This document shows, in pieces, positions 54,165-61,153 of a DNA stretch of 64,000 nt. Position 1 is the first letter of the stretch, and every line of letters starts with the position of its first letter. Both the position numbers and the translations under genes were made by a program. The stretch covers positions 1 through 64,000 of the forward strand of contig CAWHLK010000028.1 in the NCBI GenBank assembly GCA_963829965.1. Direction: 5' to 3'. Below the pieces are notes generated by a model. That model saw nothing but the letters and a program-made list of their open reading frames with translations. It ran no database searches and had not been told where the DNA came from. This stretch comes from DASXZH01 sp963829965. Its GTDB lineage: Bacteria > Armatimonadota > Fimbriimonadia > Fimbriimonadales > Fimbriimonadaceae.

Positions 54165-55640
54165 ATGTCACGTCTAGTCAAGATTCTAATTTCGATTCTA
54201 ACGGTGCTCTTGATCGGGGGCCTCGTGAACAAGCTTCACAACGTGCTGGCTCAGGATCCCTTCGCGCGCTATCGCGCCGCGCCCAGCCTTGGCATCCAAA
54301 TGGAGGGCGTGACGATGAGAAGCTACGACAAGGACAAGTTGGTCGGCAAAGCAAAGATCGGCAAGGTCACTGTTCGCCAAGATCACCAATATCTGGACAT
54401 GCAAGGCATCAGTAACGGCCTCTTTGCTACCGCCGATGGGCCGCTTAATTTCGACAACGCCAAATCCGCGAGCTATAACGCATTGACTCGCCAGCTCATG
54501 GTGACGAGCACGGCCAACATTAACAGTAAAGATTTGAAAGCCACCGTGCCCGGGTTCGTCTATGATGCAGACGCTCATACGCTCAAGATGCCGGGCACTG
54601 CGCACGGAACCCTTTACGGGGGGATCTTTACCGGACGGAATCTCACCTACACTGCGAAACCCAACTTCACCCACTACACCCTTGGGCTCGTGGATTGGCA
54701 GGGCGTGCCGCCCAAGGACGCAGGCACCGAAGTCGCCCAACTGCCCCAAGGCGGCAGCCAGCCGACAAAAACGAAATGGCACATTTTGGGGGCGGTGGAT
54801 TTCGAGAATGGCATTGCCACCTACACCGGCATCCGCGCAGATGACGGCGAGATCTTAGTCACCGCGCCGAAAGGCGTATTGGATCAACACACGGACATTC
54901 TCACTCTTTCCGGACCGGTTTACTATTACAGCGAAAAGGCGAACTGCGTCTGTGACAAAGCGGTGATTTACCGGCGCGAAAAAAGAGCGGTTCTCAGCGG
55001 CAACGTCCATATGCTGGTGAAGCCGAAGGACCAGGAGAAGTTGCAGGTGAGCGAGATTCCGCCCTGGCACCCACCGGTACCGGATAGCGTGGCAGCAAGC
55101 CGGCCGGCTGCGCCGCAAACCGCAGAATCTCAGCAGGAAAAAGATTTGGACGACGAGCTTCGCTCGTCGAAAACGACTCGAAAGTATGCGGCCCATGTGC
55201 GAGCGGACGAAATCACCTACTGGTACGCCAAAGGCTCTCGCCACGCAGTGATTACCGGCTCCCCAGAGTGCTATCAGGAATTCCCCGGCGGACGCTGGCG
55301 ACGTGTCATCACCCATGAAGGTCTTTATGATGGCGAAAATGACTTGCTGACCCTCAAGAGCACGGACGGCCAGAAAGACACGCGCATGAAGGACTCCATC
55401 GAAGACGATCTCGTCGCGTACTGGTTCAAGGTTTCGACGAAAGAGGATGTTGAGAAGTACAGCGCGGACGGCGCCGATGGAGTTTATAGCACCGAAGATG
55501 AAGACATTCCAGCAGTAAAGAACGGCGGCAGCAACCAGCCTCCTGCAAAGACTGCTCCTACGCCCGCACCAGGCACGCCTCCGGTAAACTCGCCGGCCCC
55601 TTCAACGCCTCCCCAAAATCCTCCGAAGTCGGGCGGCTAG
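54165..55640 (+). CDS. LptC/OstA-like lipopolysaccharide transport protein
   Basis: A 491-residue protein anchored by one N-terminal helix (LVKILISILTVLLIGGLV). The periplasmic part contains LptC/OstA-type beta-jellyroll repeats (GVTMRSYDKDKLVGKAKIGKVTV, RNLTYTAKPN, DGEILVTAPKGVLDQHTDILTLSG, GNVHMLVKP). The C-terminus is Pro/Ala-rich. The length exceeds LptC alone (about 190 residues), so it probably fuses or duplicates LptC/LptA-type domains. It indicates an outer membrane with lipopolysaccharide. The stop overlaps the convergent RbsD-like gene at a shared CTAG. Confidence 0.78.
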   Translation: MSRLVKILISILTVLLIGGLVNKLHNVLAQDPFARYRAAPSLGIQMEGVTMRSYDKDKLVGKAKIGKVTVRQDHQYLDMQGISNGLFATADGPLNFDNAKSASYNALTRQLMVTSTANINSKDLKATVPGFVYDADAHTLKMPGTAHGTLYGGIFTGRNLTYTAKPNFTHYTLGLVDWQGVPPKDAGTEVAQLPQGGSQPTKTKWHILGAVDFENGIATYTGIRADDGEILVTAPKGVLDQHTDILTLSGPVYYYSEKANCVCDKAVIYRREKRAVLSGNVHMLVKPKDQEKLQVSEIPPWHPPVPDSVAASRPAAPQTAESQQEKDLDDELRSSKTTRKYAAHVRADEITYWYAKGSRHAVITGSPECYQEFPGGRWRRVITHEGLYDGENDLLTLKSTDGQKDTRMKDSIEDDLVAYWFKVSTKEDVEKYSADGADGVYSTEDEDIPAVKNGGSNQPPAKTAPTPAPGTPPVNSPAPSTPPQNPPKSGG

Positions 55641-56026
55641 CCCGAGATCAGGATCATGTTCGCGTATTGAATGGTTTCACCGGTGCGAATGAGCCCTACG
55701 GCGCCGGGCACACGCTTCTTGAACTCCACATGTGGTTCGAAAGCCAGCGGTACCCCGTGAAAGGCCGCTTCAAACTCGGCCTTTACCGAATCGTTGTTCT
55801 CGGTGAGAAACTCTCTGGCCATGTACGCCTCGGTAAAGTTGGCATGCAGCCTGAGCGCTGCCAGGACCTGTAGAACCTTGGGCACGTCGTCCACCAGGGA
55901 TAGATCGATGGTTTCCATTCCCGGCCAGGAAGGGAAGCCTCGGTCGGCAATCACTAGGGCGTTTGTGTGTCGAACCCGGGCAAGCAAGGACAAAACATTC
56001 GGATTCAGAACGCCGCCGGTGAGCAT
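55637..56026 (-). CDS. RbsD/FucU-family sugar pyranase/mutarotase
   Basis: A 129-residue protein matching the family from residue 1: MLTGGVLNPNVLSLLARVRH, with His20 at the catalytic position, VIADRGFPSWPGMETIDLSLVDDVPKVLQVL, and a C-terminal RTGETIQYANMILISG. It interconverts pyranose and furanose forms or anomers of ribose/fucose-like sugars in the cytoplasm. No rbs or fuc transport genes are adjacent. TAAGAT (56032-56037) lies 5 nt before the ATG. Confidence 0.92.
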   Translation of the reverse strand: MLTGGVLNPNVLSLLARVRHTNALVIADRGFPSWPGMETIDLSLVDDVPKVLQVLAALRLHANFTEAYMAREFLTENNDSVKAEFEAAFHGVPLAFEPHVEFKKRVPGAVGLIRTGETIQYANMILISG

Positions 56027-56031
56027 AGATT

Positions 56032-56037
56032 ATCTTA
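56032..56037 (-). promoter_or_regulatory. -10 element for probable leaderless start
   Basis: TAAGAT on the minus strand ends 5 nt before ATG 56026. Confidence 0.45.
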
Positions 56038-56056
56038 GCATCAGGTTTTGCCCGAA

Positions 56057-56713
56057 CTAGACGCCGACAGTGCTCAGATGCTCGGATGCCATGAAGTTCG
56101 CCTCCGTTTTTGCCTTCACTTCGTCTTGGGTGATTCCGGGCGCGAGTTCAACAAGAACCAGGCCTTTCTCAGCGACTTCAAAGACACATAGGTCGGTAAT
56201 GATGAGGTCCACGCACGCTTTGCCGGTCAATGGCAATGTGCATGTTCTCAGGACTTTGCTTTCGCCCGCTTTGTTAGTGTGTTCCATCACCACTACTACA
56301 CGGCGGACGCCGGCGACCAAGTCCATGGCGCCGCCCATGCCCTTCACCATTTTTCCGGGAATCATCCAGTTAGCAAGGTCGCCTTGCTCGGACACTTCCA
56401 TTGCTCCGAGGATGGAGAGATCGATATGGCCGCCCCGGATCATGGCGAACGAGTCGGCGGAACTGAAGAAGCTTGAGCCTGGCAAAACGGTTACGGTTTG
56501 CTTGCCTGCGTTGACCAGATCGGGGTCTTCTTCCCCTTCATAGGGAAACGGCCCCATGCCGAGAATGCCGTTTTCGCTCTGAAGGGTGATCTCCATGCCT
56601 TTCGGGATGTAGTTGGCGACGAGGGTGGGGATGCCGATCCCGAGGTTCACGTAGAAGCCGTCGCGGAGTTCTTTCGCGGCGCGCATCGCGAGTTGTTCAC
56701 GCGTCAGTGCCAT
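56057..56713 (-). CDS. 3-oxoacid CoA-transferase subunit B
   Basis: A 218-residue protein with the complete ScoB/AtoA pattern: VNLGIGIPTLVANYIP, catalytic Glu47 in SENGILGMGPFP, SFAMIRGGHIDLSILGAMEV, MGGAMDLVAGV, and the C-terminal VVELAPG-like segment. The enzyme moves CoA between succinyl-CoA and a 3-oxoacid and normally needs subunit A, usually encoded next to it. No subunit A is in this window on either side. TAAAAT lies 6 nt before ATG 56713. Confidence 0.92.
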   Translation of the reverse strand: MALTREQLAMRAAKELRDGFYVNLGIGIPTLVANYIPKGMEITLQSENGILGMGPFPYEGEEDPDLVNAGKQTVTVLPGSSFFSSADSFAMIRGGHIDLSILGAMEVSEQGDLANWMIPGKMVKGMGGAMDLVAGVRRVVVVMEHTNKAGESKVLRTCTLPLTGKACVDLIITDLCVFEVAEKGLVLVELAPGITQDEVKAKTEANFMASEHLSTVGV

Positions 56714-56719
56714 TTGTCG

Positions 56720-56725
56720 ATTTTA
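56720..56725 (-). promoter_or_regulatory. -10 element for probable leaderless start
   Basis: TAAAAT on the minus strand ends 6 nt before ATG 56713; TCAACA lies 17 bp further upstream as a possible -35. Confidence 0.5.
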
Positions 56726-56741
56726 CTGGAGAGGAGAGAAG

Positions 56742-56835
56742 GTGTTGAGGGTTGGGTGTTCGGTTTTGAGTTCCGAATGATCTTAACACTCAATACCAAA
56801 CACTCAATACTTGACTATCAACACTCAATACTCGG
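56742..56835. repeat. Palindromic heptad-type repeat element
   Basis: The left arm (56742-56768) carries GTTGAGG, GTTGGGT and GTTCGGT. The right arm (56784-56835) carries AACACTCAATAC three times, separated by short spacers. The arms are loosely inverted. It shares the words CTCAATA and AACACTC with the element at 26391-26468. It lies directly upstream of the CoA-transferase promoter. Confidence 0.6.
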
Positions 56836-56842
56836 CCCGGGG

Positions 56843-57361
56843 TTAGCTCGGCCGTGCCCACATGGACGGGCTGGCAAGTCGCGCCATAACGGTCTCGCTC
56901 ATCTTCGCTTCGCAAGGGCGGAAACCATAACTCAGCAGTTCGGCAGGATCGCTTTGAAACTTCGCAACCAGTTGCGGTTGCGAGCGGAGCAACTCATCCA
57001 TAAGGGAGGCCTGCCACTCTTCCAGGCCCTTCATTCTAACTTCTGCCTGAGCGGCTAAATCGGGGTCGTCTCCTTGCCGGCAGCGCTGGAAGGACTCTAA
57101 AGCATCGCCATAACGGAGGAGGTTCTGGTGGCAGTCGCCTTTCAAGAAATGATAGCCGGGGTCGTAAGGGTTGAGGCTCAAGGCTTGATCCAAGCCTTGA
57201 AGAGCATCCTCATACAAGCCTAAACGCCACTGACACTTGATCTTGAGTTCAATGGCCGGCAAGTGCGTAGCGTCATCCGCCAGAATCTGGTTACAAAGGA
57301 CTAAAGCCGCTGCGGGAGTTTCGCATAAGGATGCCTTTGCCAACAGTTCGAAATTCGTCAT
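56843..57361 (-). CDS. Small TPR protein
   Basis: About 172 residues from ATG 57361 (MTNFELLAKASLCETP), with GGAAG upstream; a longer frame begins at 57427. It has three TPR-like helical pairs (ATHLPAIELKIKCQWRLGLYEDAL, LNPYDPGYHFLKGDCHQNLLRYGDALESF, RCRQ region) and a helical C-terminus. It is probably a protein-protein interaction adaptor with no catalytic domain. It stands alone between the CoA-transferase and GAF genes. Confidence 0.75.
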   Translation of the reverse strand: MTNFELLAKASLCETPAAALVLCNQILADDATHLPAIELKIKCQWRLGLYEDALQGLDQALSLNPYDPGYHFLKGDCHQNLLRYGDALESFQRCRQGDDPDLAAQAEVRMKGLEEWQASLMDELLRSQPQLVAKFQSDPAELLSYGFRPCEAKMSETVMARLASPSMWARPS

Positions 57362-57507
57362 CGCACTTCCACTTGATCCCCTCGGGCCGCCATGCCCTTG
57401 CTGTCTATCGACTATCCGCAGAACCACGAATAAGCGAACTTGATATGGAATAGAATAGCGCCTGCGCGCGTGCCCGGGAACGAGCGAAAATTACCGGACC
57501 TGTACGG

Positions 57508-59426
57508 TTAGACCGTTTGGGTGGCTAATTCCCCGTTGGATTGCGGAGCGAGGTTTGCGACTCGGGCTCGAAACGCGAGAGGGATCGTTGTTTTGCCACC
57601 GGCTGTTCGAACACCGATCATGGAAGCAGTTGCCGCTACGTCATTCGCCCAACTTGAGACAAAGGACGTGGACTCATTGGGCAAAAAGACAATAAAACCG
57701 CCAACGCCTTTTTGGCAGGCGGCGCCGCCTGCAGTTAGCTTGCCTCTCAGGCGATATGAGAACTCGCGTAAGCCGTCTTCAATGGCACGGCTCTCACAGT
57801 TCTCAATGAACTGCTGCTTCTTGAGAAGCTCGAAATACACAATGCAGCCCACTCTTGCACGGCCCAACACCTTCTGAAATGCCGCCGGGGTCACGAGCCC
57901 TCCGGTGATCTGAGTTGGATGCTCGATCCGGCATACGGCCTGGGAGCATTCAGCCCCTACGGCTCGCAAGGCAGAGAGATCCGCGCTATCCAGACGGTTA
58001 GAAACGCGCGAAACGGCGGTAATAAACCCAAATGGCTGCTCCGCGAACTGGAGCGGGATCAAGATGATGCTTCCTATGCGCCGGCGGAGGAACTCGTCCG
58101 CGCGGCAGCGCTGGTCGTCTCTGGGCTGAAAGACTGCAAGTTCAGGGGCCCCGGCTGCCATCCAGCCATTGAATCCTAGCCGCCAGAGAAACTCATCGAC
58201 TCAAGGAAATGCATCTCGTTTCCATTCGATCCGACAAGGTTGGGTACGCCATCTTGAATCAGATATGCGCCTATAAAGTCGGCATCCACGATCGCCCCTA
58301 ACCGGTGGCTGACGCGTTCCACCAACTCTTTTCGGTCAGTGGCGCCGGTGCTGACTACTGCGGTTTCGTACAGCAACTGCAGCTCTTTAAGTCGCTTGTC
58401 ATGGCCGGCCCTGCGCTGGGCTTCCACGATGATCCAGGCAATGGTCTGCGCCGAGAATTCAACTTCCCGCTTGGCCTTTAGTAGATCCTCCCAAGAAGCA
58501 TGGAATAGGTTGACCATGCCTATCGAGCGGTTGTCGTAAGTGAGCAGCACGGTGGCGACCTTTGATCGATCTTCTTCCGCCAGCATGGCGCGGGTTGTGA
58601 GTTCGATATGGTCGGTTATTTGGCGGGCAGCCTGCGTCAGATTGACCGAGTAGCTTGAATCCTCGATCACGGATTGGACCGGCCCGTGAGTGCCCCGCAC
58701 GATCATCGTGTCCCCGAACTGAGATAGCGTGTAAAGGGCCGCACTTTGCGCGCCGCTCAAGCTGCAGATGATTTCGGACAACTTCGTGTGGAAATCCTGG
58801 TTCGTCGCCAGCCGGCAGCCGTGAAGCTCTGCCAGCATATGGTCGCGTTTGCCTGATTCCTCGAGCTCCTTGCACCGGTCCTTCACTTTTCGAAAATTCT
58901 CGCGAAGGAGAAAGAAGGAGTCTGGATCCACCCCTAGCTCCGAATTCGTCGGCAGGAACTGAGGCTTGGGCGCGGGCAACGCGGGCTGAGCGTCAGGAAG
59001 TTTGAAGATCAAAGGCAGTGTCAAAGCAGCGAGGGATTCGAAATAAATTCCCGGTCCAACATCTTGCCCGTTAAACGTTGCGGAAGCAGCAAAAAGGAGT
59101 CCTACTACGCAGGGGACGGTCAACCACAAGTTGATCTCGTAGCGCTTGAATGCATACAGTACGGGGAGCATGCTGACCGCTGCGGCGGCATCAACTCCGT
59201 GTAGCGAAGCCCCAACGAAAAGAATTGCGCCGGAATCGCATACGGACAAGATGCCCGCGAGCCCTGAGTTTTGCTTGCCACGTGCTTCAACGGCATAGCC
59301 GATTACCGCATACACGCCAATTCCGAGGGCGAGCATCCAGCCTGCAGATACATCCGGCATGCCAAACCAAGCGGAGGAGACAAAAATGAGTCCGGCAGCA
59401 ATGAGTCTTATCGACAGTTCGAGCAT
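57508..59426 (-). CDS. Membrane GAF-domain protein with degenerate C-terminal GGDEF-like domain (frame interrupted near 58178)
   Basis: The first piece (59426-58176) has five to six N-terminal helices (about residues 5-145), a linker, and a GAF domain (ICSLSGAQSAALYTL, VATVLLTYDNRSIGMVNLF). A second GAF begins at TDRKELVERVSHRLGAIVDADFIGAYL and continues in the next frame as GSIILIPLQFAEQPFGFITAVS. The C-terminal segment ITGGLVTPAAFQKVL to KGVGGFIVFLP aligns with a GGDEF fold. The signature is GVGGF and no RxxD is kept. One G is probably missing near 58178. The total is about 640 residues. It is likely a non-catalytic sensor. Confidence 0.72.
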
Positions 59427-59595
59427 GGAGACCTTACTATAATGTCGGCCCGTTGGCTGGTAAATTGGTAGGGGGGTTTTTGTGGCGCGTCAGCTGTTGC
59501 GTCATAGGATTTGGGCAGAAAACTCTTGGGCAGCGTCCAGTGGCCCTTGGCGATACAGCCCCTCGAGATACTCGATCACGTAATGACGCTAGCTG

Positions 59596-60144
59596 TTAGC
59601 TTGGCTCGTGCACTTCAGCACTCGGCTCCTGACCCTCCGCACCCTTCCCCCGCTCAACTTTCTCGGTATGGTGATGGTCCGCGCTCTTGGGAATGATGCT
59701 GATTGAACCGTCCACTTCCAGCACCGCCAGCATCACTTCTTCGGGCTTGGTGAGCCCGTGCGAGCGGATGACCTCCATGAGCTCATCTTCTGTCACGCGT
59801 TCGCGGTGCAGACGATCTTCCAATATCTCGCCATTGTTTAAAAGAATGGTGGGCATTCCGACAAACCGTTTCTCCAAAGCGGGGGCTTTTACGAAGAGTT
59901 TGGTGAGTCCCCAGGCGAGAATGATGACTCCTGCGGAAGCATAGAGCCCGACTCCAAGCTCCCCACGGCCACCGGTCATGGCGTTCTGGACAGCGTTAGA
60001 GACTGCCATGATCATGGCCAAGTCATAGATGTTCATTTGGGCAGCGATGCGTTTGCCCAACAGCCGAAAGGCCAAGAAGAGAAAGAGCATGACAACCATT
60101 GCCCGTATCGCATAGGCCCACAAAGGGAGTTGGCCCTGATCCAT
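59596..60144 (-). CDS. DUF421 (YetF-like) membrane protein
   Basis: A 182-residue protein with three N-terminal helices and the DUF421 sequence FRLLGKRIAAQMNIYDLAMIMAVSNAVQNAM. A cytoplasmic C-terminal domain follows (VGMPTILLNNGEILEDRL, VLEVDGSISIIPK). Family members are small Firmicutes/Proteobacteria membrane proteins of unclear function. The last 20 residues (EGQEPSAEVHEPS) are encoded by a loose heptad tract (AGGAGCC/ACGAGCC units, about 59590-59640), so the C-terminus may have been remodelled. Its ATG directly follows the stop of the next DUF421 gene. Confidence 0.88.
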   Translation of the reverse strand: MDQGQLPLWAYAIRAMVVMLFLFLAFRLLGKRIAAQMNIYDLAMIMAVSNAVQNAMTGGRGELGVGLYASAGVIILAWGLTKLFVKAPALEKRFVGMPTILLNNGEILEDRLHRERVTEDELMEVIRSHGLTKPEEVMLAVLEVDGSISIIPKSADHHHTEKVERGKGAEGQEPSAEVHEPS

Positions 60145-60675
60145 TTAGGGCAACCTCAGGGCGCGGTAGTGGTGCCGGGTGCGGAAACTGGCGACGCCAA
60201 CCGGCATCACACTGATCGTGCCGTCAACTTCTAAAACCGCCATGGCGGCTTCGTCCGGCTTATCAAAGCCGTGTTCTCTCAACGCCGCAAAAACTTGGTC
60301 GCGGGTTACGCCCTGCTTGCGCATGGCGTCCTCGTTCAATACGCCGTCTTTGAGCAGTAGGACCGGTTCGCCCACCATCACCTGCTCGGCCTTCTTCCAG
60401 TGTACGATCACAAGGTTGAAAAGGCGATTGAGTATTAAAAGCGTGGTCGCAGAGATCAACCCTCCGCAGAGCGTATTGTCGTTGTTGATCATGGCGTTTT
60501 GAACCGCGTTGCCGAGAACAACAATCAGAACGAGATCGTAAATCGTCATTTGGCCAAGCTCTCGCTTGCCCAGCAGCCGAAGCCCTCCGATGAGAAAGAG
60601 ATAGATGACAACTGTTTTGGCAACGATCAGAAAGATGCCATGAGAATCGGGATAGTCAAAGATTTTTGAGAGCAT
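60145..60675 (-). CDS. DUF421 (YetF-like) membrane protein, second paralogue
   Basis: About 176 residues from ATG 60675 (GTG 60681 possible). Three helices and the signature GLRLLGKRELGQMTIYDLVLIVVLGNAVQNAMI are followed by the C-terminal VGEPVLLLKDGVLNEDAM and VLEVDGTISVMPV. It is the upstream member of a two-gene minus-strand operon; its TAA is immediately followed by the ATG of the other copy. An AGGTG ribosome site precedes the ATG. Confidence 0.9.
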   Translation of the reverse strand: MLSKIFDYPDSHGIFLIVAKTVVIYLFLIGGLRLLGKRELGQMTIYDLVLIVVLGNAVQNAMINNDNTLCGGLISATTLLILNRLFNLVIVHWKKAEQVMVGEPVLLLKDGVLNEDAMRKQGVTRDQVFAALREHGFDKPDEAAMAVLEVDGTISVMPVGVASFRTRHHYRALRLP

Positions 60676-60700
60676 TGACACCTGCTAGAATTCGTTCAAG

Positions 60701-61149
60701 ATGAGCGAGTATGGAATAGTAGCCCTCCACACTTTCATCATTTACATCTATCTTATCGTGCTGGTGCGCATTTTCGGGCGACGCCAGCTCGAACAGCTTA
60801 CGGTAATTGACCTGCTCGTCGTGATCTTATTGGGCAGCACGGTGGAGACAGCGATGATCAATGGCAATACCGCCATCCGCGCGGGCCTCCTCAGCGCAGC
60901 GACCCTGATGGTTGCGAATTTTGTGATATCGAAGATCTTCGGCAGGTTCAAAAAACTGCGTCTGTTGGCGGGATCTGGCCCTATCCTGCTCGTCCATGAT
61001 GGAGTGTTCTGGAAGAGAACCTCAAGCGCGCAGGGCTCACCGAGCCGGACGTCATGCAAGCTCTCCGCAGCCGCGAGTGCGCGGATGTCGCTGCCGTAAG
61101 GTCAGCGATCCTGGAGATTGACGGAACCATCAACATCATTTGGCGCTGA
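60701..61149 (+). CDS. DUF421 (YetF-like) membrane protein, third paralogue (frame interrupted near 61010)
   Basis: The first frame gives three helices with VRIFGRRQLEQLTVIDLLVVILLGSTVETAMI and GSGPILLVHDGV. It then runs out of homology. The correct C-terminus continues in another frame as LEENLKRAGLTEPDVMQALRSRE and AILEIDGTINIIW, ending at TGA 61147-61149. One base is probably missing near 61009. It is transcribed divergently from the other two DUF421 genes, with only 25 bp between start codons. Confidence 0.83.
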
Positions 61150-61153
61150 GATC

